Shown one piece after another: positions 35,271 to 52,678 of a stretch of 64,000 nt of DNA. The DNA is from Erpobdella octoculata. Lineage: Eukaryota; Annelida; Clitellata; Hirudinida; Erpobdellidae. Position 1 is the stretch's first letter, and every line of letters begins with the position of its first letter. The stretch is from the NCBI GenBank assembly GCA_963978895.1, contig OZ022245.1, positions 5,951,192-6,015,191 on the forward strand. The letters run 5' to 3'. Under the pieces are notes generated by a model, which saw only the letters and a list, made by a program, of their open reading frames with translations, had not been told where the DNA came from and did not search any database. Both the position numbers and the translations under genes were made by a program.

Positions 35271-35508
35271 TACCGTAAAACGGGGTGACTTTGCCCGTGC
35301 GGGTGACTTTGGCCCAAAATAAATCAACCTATATTTTAAAGTACAAATTATATTTCTATGAACAATTATGCTAAAAAGGTGTGCATAGTAGTGATGTATG
35401 GCGTGACCTAGCGAAAGTTTAAAAAAAAAATTTTTTTAATATATTTTTATGCGTTTAAAAGTTGGGCCAAAGTCACCCGCACGGGCAAAGTCACCCCGTT
35501 TTACGGTA
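35271..35508. mobile_element. Palindromic miniature element (238 bp)
   Basis: The ~45-bp arms 35271-35317 (taccgtaaaacggggtgact...) and 35464-35508 (reverse complement, ...gttttacggta) are almost identical, with about 146 bp between them. The ends can be read as a TA target duplication around CCGTAAAACGG. No coding potential. Confidence 0.7.
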
Positions 35509-35817
35509 CCTAATAAAATACAATGTAATTTAAGAAATACATGACGTAACAAACCAAAAGTTGTTTTTTATTTTCGAAATTACATTTTTTTTTAGAAAAA
35601 TGTCTTTGACTTTTCAACAATGGCAATGTATAAAGTTGAAATTAAAAACTCTATTAAATTGATGGGTTATCACTTGTTACTCGAAACATCATGACCATTT
35701 AACACACAAAATAATATTTGTTTATTTAAATATAGACTATTTGCTGAAATTTGATATCATATTTGTTGTTTTGGAGAACTTTTTTAAATTATATAAATGT
35801 TGACGAATTCAGATAAA

Positions 35818-38800
35818 CTAATTGGCGACTTCATCTTTGAGAAGCCTTCTCGAGATTTTACCACTTGCCGATTTTGGAATTTCTAGTATGAATGAAAACT
35901 CGTGGATCTTTTTGAAAGGGGCCACTTGCTCTGCAAAACATGTGTTTTTTATTATATCTCAATAGATTAAACTATATGTTATAGTATACCTGTACAAATT
36001 AAAAAGTATTTATTATATTATATTAGATACCGTTAATCTTCAAAAAATAAAAACTTGTTTTACAATAATAAAAACATATTTTATTTAAAATTTTTAAAGA
36101 ATATACAAGATTCGACTGAAAACTTACTTTCAACATAATCCGTCAGTTCTTTAGAAGTTAAATGAACATTCGGCTTTTTAACAACATAAGCTTTAGGAAC
36201 TTCACCGTATTTATCGTGTGGAACTCCAACAACAGCAACATCAACGACCGAAGGATGCTTCAGAAGCAACGCTTCAAGTTCAGCGGGAGCCACCTTATGA
36301 AGCAAAATTAATCTTAGTAATTAATCTTGACCAGCATTTATTTCTGTATTATTAACTCGATCTGACCTGAAATCCTTTGACTTTTATTAGTTCTTTGAGC
36401 CTATCGATGATAATAATATTACCGTCTTCGTCGATTTTGCACATATCTCCTACGAAAAATAACTTACAAACATAAAAGGTGTTAAAATAGTAACAAATCT
36501 TCAAGCAAATATTGCACATATCTCCTACGAAAAATAACTTACAAACATAAAAGGTGTTAAAATAGTAACAAATCTTCAAGCAAATATTGCACATATCTCC
36601 TACGAAAAATAACTTACAAACATAAAAGGTGTTAAAATAGTAACAAATCTTCACGCAAAGTTTTACCGGTTTTGAACCAACCATCCTCAGTCAATGCCTG
36701 ACGAGTTGCTGTCTCGTTATTCAAGTAGCCTTTCATTACTTGAGGACCTTTGACGTACAATTCACCTGTTTTACCAACTGGTAAAGATTTTCCGGTTTGA
36801 ACGTCTACAATCTGAAAATATTATGACTATTAGGAAAACGTAATTATTTATCAAGATAATTTACCAAAAGAGTTGATTTTTTTTAAATTTCAGAGGCCAA
36901 ACTTTGCACATAGTGTTTGCTACGGTAGATCCAATGGTGTGGTATTTATCGAAAAACCGTGGTTGAGTTATCGATATAAGAGGACCGCTTTCTGTTTGCC
37001 CGTAAGCTGATGCAAGAAATAAATATTTCATTATTGAATTATTCAAATTATATTTAATATAGAAATTATCTAAAATCCATTTTCTATGTTATTGATTTTA
37101 ATTAAATTTACTATTATGGTAACTAAACTATTAACCTTGTCTTATTATTACATTTTTATCCAGTTTGTGGAGCAGTTCTTGAACGATGACAGTTGGAAGA
37201 GGGGCTGCCCCGCAGAGAATGTTCCTCACTGAGTTGAACTTGAAAGCAGCTGTCAGCGGGTGTTTGACCATGAATTGAAGTGTCGGAGGAACAACTGGCA
37301 GATAAGTACACTGAAGGAAAAAATGTTTTGTTGTTGAACTGGTAAATGTTTAATCTCAAAACAATCAACTTTTTTTTTTAGAAACAATCTTTACCTTGTA
37401 TGTTTCCATACACTTCATAAAAAGAGCTGAATTAAATTTTGGCATGACAATTTGTCTGGCGCCACCCACAAGACCGGCTAACATGACAATTACTAGTCCG
37501 TACATGTGAAAAAACGGTAGGACGGATAAAATAGAATCTTCTCTTGAAAATGCCACTGAATCTTTTTGTCTTTAAGGTAAACGCGTTGATTCAATTTCAA
37601 AACTATATTTAAATTATGAGAAATATAACAAAATTTACTGAATTTGTAAGAGATTTGAAGTAATGTTTTTGTGAGTTAATAAAACTCCTTTAGGAAGACC
37701 AGTGGTTCCGCTTGAAAATGGAATTTTAGCTATACATGAAGCTGCGATGTTAGGAACATTGTAACTGAAATTGTTAGTTTCTGCTAAGATTTTACTCAAA
37801 ACTGGGTAGACATTGTGGCTTCCATTCATTAAGATAATTTTCTAATAAAACACAAAATATTGTGTTAAAAACTAAAAGCTTTTATCCAATCATTTAAAAC
37901 AAACAGTACCTTCACTGAAGGACACAGTGGCAAGGCATCCTCAACAATGTGACATAACTCAGGGATTGTAAATATGCAGGATGAAGATGTAACATTCAAT
38001 GCCTTTTTCAATTCCTCTAAAACCCGTCAAAAATAAAAAGATTGTTTTATACAATAAATCGCTTAGTCAAACGATGAGTGAAGTAGGAATTACACCTGCA
38101 GTGTACAAATAGTTTACGCTGCTGAATATTGATCCATTCAGTAAAGTTGCTAGAGTAACCAAAGGAAATTCAATGCAATTTGGTGCAAATATAGTTACAA
38201 TGTCTCCTTGTCTCACGCCAAACTTCAGCAACAATCCAGCAGTTTTTACGATTAGATCTGTTAATTTGCTGTATTGTATGCTTCTTCCAGTTTCACTGTC
38301 CACCTTTAATACAGACAATGTTTATATATAAACACTTGATCACTCATTTTCTTCAATTATCAACATAGATAATTACAAAGGCAGACTAGCAAAAAATCTA
38401 CTTATATAATCTCCCAGCCCCACTCACTCACTGGCTCAATCTGGAACGCTGACACCTGGCTTAACAAAGTCAACGCTCATTTGAGGCGCTGGTGGCAGAG
38501 CGGTAGAGCGTTCGCCTGTCGATCGTTAGGTCGGCAGTTCAAACCTCGCCGGCGTCACCAGCGTAACTCCCTTAAGCAAGGAGTTCACTCGCATTTGCTA
38601 AAGGGGTAGGCGCCTATAAATGGCTGCCTTTGCAAGTACCCTCCCTCTCTCGCCTTGAGCAAGACTTGTCTTGATAAGGCGTATGCTAAATCTCATTAAG
38701 TTCATCCTTATGCAAAAGCCCATCCTTATGCAATCTTGAAAAGCATTGTAACTAGACGTGCAAACGCACATACACATTATCTTGTAATTGCGTAATTAAG

Positions 38801-39717
38801 AGAAATGACTACGCGCTGAAGCATGGACTTCTTATAATACGAAGTCCATGGCTGAAGATAACCTTTCAGAGTGGCGTGGTTCTCTTAAAATAGTTGTTCG
38901 ACAAAGATTCAATTATAACCCTTAACGTGCTAATTTTCGAGGTCAACCCATCTGCAATTCCGTTCTGCAACTTGGTCTATTACGTTTTACAGGCACACAA
39001 TACCAGGCCCAACTTGGCCCGTTCCTGTACTACATACCCTACTAAACTCTTTTACAGACACAAGCCCTTCTCTATACTATACATATTTACACATGATAAT
39101 GACTTTGTTATTGCATTGATTTTTATTTATTTATACCTTATAATGATAATAAAATATCGTTTATAGGTAATAATCTTGAAGCAAGAATTTTTGTGATTGT
39201 TTATATTTTTAATTTAACACCAGAAATGTATGTAAATGTATTGAACATTAGGACGCTACTTCGTATTGATAATACCACAGAAGCGCCGGGAACTGCTCGT
39301 CCATATGGGATCACACAGTGTTACTTGCCACCCGCACGTGTCTCCGAAATCGGAATGTGTCGAACCCTATTACATCCCAGTGAAGGATGAAAGGCTGAGT
39401 TGGCCTGAGCAGTGTGAGTTATTTCCTAGCTCAACGGAATTTCGCCTCGCCGTGACTGAGATTTGAACTCACGACGGCAGGATGATAGCATAACTGCTTT
39501 CACCACTGTACTACGGCGCCTAAGTGTGTATATAGTATATACAATATACTTACTCACTAATATCAATTAAAAATAAATTAAATTTAAAGAGCGTAAATTA
39601 CAGACCCAAAAGACTCGGAGCAGACCGTTCTGACTTTGAACCCCGTTTTTATAACATCAGGGGCGGCGCCAGGAATTTTGTTCTGGGGGGGTCCAAAATG
39701 TCCAAAGACAAGTTGAA

Positions 39718-39771
<54 letters not shown>

Positions 39772-40851
39772 AAATTAAAATTTATTTAACTAACCCGAAG
39801 TAAGAGTTCAGAAAACGAACGAAGCTAATAAAATTATTATTCAATAATATCATAAAGTACTTAACTGTAAAAACAGTGAACTATCATAAAAAAACATTGA
39901 ATCATCATCAAACTATATAGAATGTTTAAGAATAACCACTATAATATAGTTTAAACTCCATGCTGCAAAAACATAATTTGAAAAAGGAAGAAAGAAAAAA
40001 AAAAGCCCGCCGCAGGCGAAAAAATTTTGGACTAGTTTTAATCTGCAGTATTTTTTTGGTATCTTTAATAATTTAGTAATGAAAGAAAAGAAAGACTGCA
40101 AACTGAAGATAGTCAAACTCAGTCTCAAACCAGTTAAAAATACAGTGATTAACCCAATGAGATTCAAGTACCCCCCCCCCCAGTAAAAAAAGTCTTTGGA
40201 TTTGCAAAAATCCCACGGGTGACACCTGTCGGAGCTGGGGGGGTCCGGACCCCTGGACCCCCCCGCCCAGCGCCGCGCCTGTATAACATTAATATGACGG
40301 CAAGGCTCTGGACCCAACAAATAGTTGTTTATTTATTAATCATTCATTTATACAAAAAATGTTGATGTATGAACTGAAAAGTTGTTTTTGTGTTTGAGAT
40401 AAAACGAATGAAATTGAGATCATTCTGTTGAATGTCAGTGAACGAAAAGACATTTTTAATTTAACACATCACAACGCAATCTATCTGGTCTACAATAACA
40501 ATCCATTGATTTTATTTGCAAGTTTAAGTAAGCAATTATTTACGAAATATTTAAAATGAATTATATTTAAAAATCGTGAATTGTAAATTTTGTTATTTAA
40601 ACAAGTGTTTCAATTTTTTAATAATCAAAACGTTTTACCAGAGCAATGTCATCTTCATAGTTTCGAAATTTATCAATCACGAATTCCGCCAAAGAAGCAT
40701 TGGATAACTCAATGCTGGGGAAAGGACTTTTCAAAACATAATCCGAGTTATTATCAGTTTTCGAAATAAATCGCTTTTTAGAAACAAAAATAGCAGATTT
40801 TTCGTGTATAATTTTATTCAGTTTTATTTTTGTTAAAAATCTCAACGACAT
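35818..40851 (-). CDS. 4CL-like acyl-CoA synthetase, paralogue 1
   Basis: An adenylate-forming enzyme that activates a carboxylic acid with ATP and transfers it to CoA. Eleven exons: 40639-40851, 38096-38303, 37910-38016, 37639-37841, 37395-37569, 37136-37310, 36903-37006, 36667-36811, 36367-36449, 36128-36291 and 35818-35930. Motifs: P-loop [55 protein letters not shown] and the catalytic-lysine segment [11 protein letters not shown]. The N-terminus ([15 protein letters not shown]) is basic and could target mitochondria; no peroxisomal C-terminal tripeptide is present. The start is supported by the matching exon 1 of paralogue 2, which faces it about 1.4 kb away. Oddities: the splice acceptor of exon 9 is part of a 75-bp triplicated repeat; exon 7 ends at a weak donor (AAA|GTTTGG); intron 1 holds two SINEs and a hAT element. 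The acid substrate cannot be told from sequence. Confidence 0.88.
36439..36663. repeat. 75-bp triplicate containing a splice acceptor
   Basis: Three tandem copies (starting 36439, 36514 and 36589) each carry, on the minus strand, a pyrimidine-rich tract, the acceptor TTCGTAG and the exon start GAGATATGTGC. The third copy runs to the donor side of exon 8. Because 75 is divisible by three, reading through any copy stays open. Confidence 0.85.
38487..38860 (+). mobile_element. tRNA-derived SINE, family 1
   Basis: The 77-bp head folds like a tRNA: CGCTGGT (38487-38493) pairs with ACCAGCG (38557-38563), the A box is TGGCAGAGCGGTAGAGCG and the B box GCAGTTCAAACCTC. A tail of about 300 bp follows (aaaggggtaggcgcctataa, gcgtatgctaaatctcatt), ending in a short hairpin near 38825-38855. 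A second copy sits reversed at about 60165-60306. It lies in intron 1 of synthetase paralogue 1. Confidence 0.8.
39250..39520 (-). mobile_element. tRNA-derived SINE, family 2
   Basis: Read on the minus strand from 39520, the head GGCGCCGTAGTACAGTGGT contains an A box, and GAGTTCAAATCTC near 39465 is a B box. The unrelated body continues to about 39250 (ttccgttgagctagg, ggcgcttctgtggtatt). It is a different family from the SINE at 38487. Confidence 0.7.
39658..40281. mobile_element. hAT-type non-autonomous transposon, 624 bp
   Basis: The imperfect terminal inverted repeats CAGGGGCGGCGCC (39658) and GGCGCGGCGC-type end (CCCAGCGCCGCGCCTG to 40281) are flanked by the 8-bp duplication TATAACAT at 39650-39657 and 40282-40289. 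The interior has a TA run (39719-39768) and G/C homopolymers near both ends. No transposase. Confidence 0.85.
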
Positions 40852-42255
40852 TATTCAAATAAAATATTTTGCAAATAATAAAAAAAAAACAATTAGCAAC
40901 TCAAGTCTAGGGCCTAGGCTTTTGGCTTATACTATATTTATCTGTAGTTCAAAGTTCACCGTTGAATCCTTGCACAAGGGTAAACAAATAAAAATTTAAA
41001 TATTTTTAAATTACTGTTAAAGTCTGCTGAGCCACTAATGAGCTTCACTTTCACTATCTAAACGTTTACATAGTATTTTTGCATCTATATAATTTCTCAA
41101 GCTCAAAAGTTTTACATTTCACAATCTCCCAAAAAACGCAAAGGCACAGTTGTGGAGCAGCTTTTCAACGCAAATGTCATTGACTGGAGTATTCATTAAC
41201 AATATAAATATACACTTCTATTTTTATCTAACAATAAGGCTGTTTTTTCTAACTTGTCGTTATCTTTAATCAATTAATGAATTTAATCTAACCAGTAGAA
41301 GGACAGCTAGAAAGAAAAAGTATTCTTAATAAAATAATCTTTAATGGCTCACAATAAATGCAAAAATGCAGCCAAAACTTCAGCTGCATTTTTGCCTCTA
41401 AAAAGGTACAAACTTCGGCGGCATTTTGGGAAGTTGTTTGACAGGCCCAATTTCTTTCAAATACGTAGCCTACAAGAGACTGAATTTTCTTAGTTTTTTA
41501 TTATCATTTCATTTACTGCACGAATAACATCTGAGCCTCTGGACATTATCAACCTCATTTTTGGAATATACAACAACAATAAATCAAATTTGACATAAGG
41601 TGTGTTTCTAATGTATAATCCAGTTTTTAAAAATACGTGGTCTAATCCTTAGTATACTGAATCATATCTTCAAAAATTTCTAAATTCAACTCCACTGAAT
41701 CTGTAATTGTGTTTGTATTTCCACAAGCTAGAAGACACTCGCCTTTATGAGTCATTTGCAATACCGATCTGCTATTACAAAAACGTTACAAATAAATTGT
41801 TTTTTTTAAATCATATGTAGTTTTTAAATACCCCCAACATTTTAAGGGTCTATGGGTGTGCCACAAAACCTTCAAACACAGTCAAAAAATTGATGTCAAT
41901 ACCACCAGATTGAAATTTTATAAAATTAAAACTTAAAGAGCAAAAATTCTATTTAATTATACCAATTGGTTTGTTTTGATGGCTTTTGATTTTAAAACTA
42001 TACAAATATCTATCATCATCTGAGATTGATAATATAAAACACAGTTTGGTCTAACTAATTAATCTGAATTAATTAATACACCATAACCTCGTAAAAAGTA
42101 TGCACAACTCTTATACTTTGGACCCCAAGCTTAATGAAATAGCAACTGTTTGATTGCTGAGTTTGAAAATGTGAAACTGTTTATTACTTACTATTTTGTT
42201 AGCAGCAAAGCTGCTTTGAACGCGTTTAGTTGTTTTACTCGTTAGTTATTTAAAA
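40852..42255. promoter_or_regulatory. Shared upstream region of the two divergent synthetase genes
   Basis: 1.4 kb separates the two start codons, so promoters for both directions must lie here or in undetected upstream exons. No TATA box or symmetric motif can be assigned. A hairpin (gcaaaaatgcagc/gctgcatttttgc) lies at 41357-41394. Confidence 0.4.
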
Positions 42256-47634
<5,379 letters not shown>

Positions 47635-48257
47635 CAATAACAATTAAAATGCACATAATTTTTTCTTTATTAAAGTTAAAACGTGTAGTGATTTGAATAA
47701 TAAAGAAAAATCTGAGATAAAATTAACATTTATTATAGCGTTTTAGTAAACATTTTGTCTTTGAAACTGTGCACAACCGTATCAGATAAACTGGTGTTGA
47801 GTAGTCTAAATTTTGACCTTTATTTTCACATAACATTTAATATAATATTAAAATTATATATATATATATAATTAAAAACAATATCTATGTTTTGCTTTTT
47901 TCCTATATTGACCTCTAGTATGTAGTCGGCCCCCCCAAACTGCTGTTGACAGTTAATGCGGCCCTCCGGCCGAAAGGCTTGGAGACCCCACCAAGTGTTT
48001 TAAGACTGAATTGGCTGTATGTAAGAAGCACACAAATACTTCCTGTCGTGGATCAAAGTTTTGATCCTTTTAACTGTCTCTCCTCCTTTATCCAGGCTTG
48101 GGACTGGCTCGCAATTAGCTAGGCGGAGTTAGTACTCTCTCTTTCATTTTCTCTTTTAAACGCAGAGCAAATGTTATGTATTTCATGTTGGTTTCCAAAC
48201 AAGTGAACCAAAAAACAAAGTTTTTTAAAAACACACTTTTATATTTTTACACTATTC
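47635..48257. other. Spacer with a retroposon copy
   Basis: No gene. Positions about 47993-48140 carry a short interspersed repeat ('gtgttttaagactgaattgg', 'cttcctgtcgtggatca', 'ggcttgggactggct') that is also inserted at 49096-49263. Confidence 0.6.
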
Positions 48258-49953
48258 AAGTGATCATTTGACATCCTCTGGACGTTGATTTTGTCCAATC
48301 GAGCCGAAAATTATATATGTTACATAAACAACGAGCATATTAGCATAGACAATAAATAGTTCGACGAAAATATCACAAATAATTATTTAACTTAATTTTT
48401 TCCAATTGATCCGAAAATTTGATAGAATGCATTTTTAATCAGTTCGCAGGTATGTTTAAATTTTTAAGTCTCTAACTCATCGGGAAGTTAGTTTAAAATC
48501 GATTGCAAAATTTGACGACAGACAGATAGACAGAAAGATAGACAGATAGACAGAAAGACAGACAGACAGACAGAGAAGTCAAGTTAAGTAAAAGTGTGTA
48601 AAAAGCTAGAAGGCTGCCATCTAGTTACTGTGACACAAGATGAAAATCTAAACCGCTGGAGCGATCTTGATGAAATTTGGCAAGGAGGTAGTTCTCATAC
48701 AGGAGAAAAAAGTTAAGAAAGTTCAGACTCCATACTCCGATCCCCCGGCTCAGGGGGCCAAAAAACCTTCCCAGGCCGGAAGCGGGAGAGCAAACGGGAA
48801 AGAAAACAGGAGCAAGAAAGAACAAGTAAAGATAGAAAATAATTTTTTTTAAATTATTTTATTGGCCTCTTTATCTGAGTCAACGAACTAAAATTTTTGA
48901 ATCTAAAACAACCGTTACGCTCAATCTTGTTAATTATTTTGGACCTCTGGCGACTTATAAATAAACATCCGTACTGTTTAATTATTTTGGACCTCTGGCA
49001 ACTTATACATAAACAACTTATTTCAGTCGCTAGATGGCAGGAATTAATTTTAATTGATTTAAGGCCTAATTCATGTCGGAAACATTCAATTTATGTTATT
49101 TATAACAGTTTATAGTCTTTTACACTAGGTGTTTTAAGACTGTAACGGCAGTATGTTGGAAGCACCTAAGTACTTCCTGTCGTGGATCATAATTTGATCT
49201 TTTTAACTTTCCCCTCCTCCTTTCTCCAGGCTTGGGACTGGCTTGCAAAAGCAAGGCGGAGTTATTCAATTTATGTATTGTCATCCAGAATAAAGTTTTC
49301 CTAAAAGTTTTAGAGCTCGAGGTGATCAAAAAGTTGGTAAATTTTCGTTTCTAAGATTTGATCATCAAAGACAAACAAACAACAGAGAGACGAGTGAAGT
49401 TAAACAGAAGCATTTAAAAACAAATGGCAAAATACGGACTAAAAACATCAAACTGAATAGCGAATAAAACAAAAATTGTTTCTAAAAAGCAAAATATCTT
49501 GAAACCATAGACTTAAAATATAATATAATAAATATTAGCTATATTATAAGTATCGTTGAATGTTTCAAAATTTTGACTTTTCTTGATATTAGTTTTATAT
49601 GCTTGTTCTAGATTGTTTTAGTCTAATTTGAAGTGTTTGTGCTGCCATGCATCAAATCTTTTTACACACTTTTACTTAACTTGACTCCTCTGTCTGTCGT
49701 CAAATTTTGCAATCGATTTTAAACTAACTTCCCGATCAGCTAGAGACTTAAAAATTTAAACATACCTCCGAACTGATTAACAATGCCTTCTATCATATTT
49801 TCGTATCGATTGGACAAAATTTTATTAAATAATTATTTTTGATATTTTTCGTCGAACTATTTATTGTCTATGCTAATAAGCTCGTTGTTTATGTAACATA
49901 TATAATTTTCGGATCGATTGGACAACATCAACGTCCAGAGGATGTCAAATGAG
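48258..49953. repeat. Large inverted repeat, ~300-bp arms, ~1.07-kb spacer
   Basis: The left arm 48258-48602 and right arm 49668-49953 are reverse complements (for example cctctggacgttgattttgt / acatcaacgtccagagg; gttacataaacaacgagc / gctcgttgtttatgtaac; aatcgattgcaaaattt / aaattttgcaatcgatt). The spacer contains a Helitron-like 5' part (48645-48830), a copy of the 30757 repeat and a 168-bp retroposon. Confidence 0.75.
49096..49263. mobile_element. 168-bp SINE-like retroposon with 12-bp target duplication
   Basis: The insert is flanked by the perfect 12-mer ATTCAATTTATG at 49084-49095 and 49264-49275. It contains 'gtgttttaagactgtaacgg', 'cttcctgtcgtggatca' and 'ccaggcttgggactggctt', shared with 47993-48140. 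A long direct repeat of this kind is typical of LINE-mobilised inserts. No clear tRNA promoter boxes. Confidence 0.7.
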
Positions 49954-49967
49954 GCAATGAGAGACAA

Positions 49968-50292
49968 TTATAGTGAAAAAAAATTGAAATCCGTCACAAA
50001 ATGAGCGGAGCGGGAGAGCGAGCGGAAACAGGAATTAGAAAATGAGCGGGAAAGGGAAAGAAAGAGGGAACAAAAAAGTAACTGAGAGCGGAAAAGCGAG
50101 CGGGAAGGGTAAAGCGACCAAAAGTGGGAAAGCGTCCGGGATCGGGAAAGCGACCGGGAGCGGGAAAGCGAACGAGAGCGAGAATCGGGAAAACAACCGG
50201 GAGCTGGAGAGCCAGCGGGGAAGGAAACGGAAGATAAAGACAAACATTAGAAAACCTCTAAAAATCCCGGGCAACGCCGGGTACCCCGCTAG
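49968..50292 (+). mobile_element. Minisatellite-family Helitron-like element (5'-truncated)
   Basis: It starts inside the family at 'attatagtgaaaaaaaattg' and 'tccgtcacaaaatgagcgg'. The 18-bp array spans about 50045-50200, followed by 'gacaaacattagaaaacct', hairpin CCCGGGCAACGCCGGG, TACCCCG and CTAG 50289-50292. Confidence 0.65.
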
Positions 50293-50365
50293 TATATAAT
50301 AATAGTAAATAATTATATAAATACATTTGTTTATATAATTTAAGTAACGTAAATATTTGTTAATT

Positions 50366-50515
50366 TCCCGGTCGTTTTTCCGTTCTCACCCATTTTTTCC
50401 TAACTTCTTTTAGCCCATAAAACGTAAAATAGATTTGCTTAAAGTTGCTTGAAGCTTTCAACAATGCTACGTAAAATAAATTTGAATTTTATTACGCAAT
50501 TACCTTTGATGGTCG
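50366..50515 (-). mobile_element. Helitron-like interior fragment
   Basis: 'cccggtcgtttttccg', then 'cttttagcccataaaacg' + 'taaaatagatttgct'. The same order occurs at 12270-12320 and 57225-57285. No termini. Confidence 0.5.
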
Positions 50516-50519
50516 TACT

Positions 50520-52111
<1,592 letters not shown>

Positions 52112-52118
52112 TATATAT

Positions 52119-52446
<328 letters not shown>

Positions 52447-52678
52447 TACATTTAATTTTAAAAATAAAAGTGTGGGTTGAAATAAATTTTAAATTATTTA
52501 AAAAAAATAATTCCGTCGTTGTTGTGCATAAACAATTAATACGAAGTCAGTACCGAGCTAATAAGATAGTAAACCAGTTTTTTTGTCTATGATTTGGATG
52601 TCAATTAAGGAAAATCAGCGATAGTGGGGGCGCTGTATTTTTGCTCATAAACAAATCGCGATATCTTGAACACGTGCA

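Noticed and set aside
36352..36684. 110-residue frame with three [16 protein letters not shown] repeats as a separate gene
   Set aside because: It is the triplicated intron/acceptor region read through into exon 9 of the synthetase, not an independent protein.
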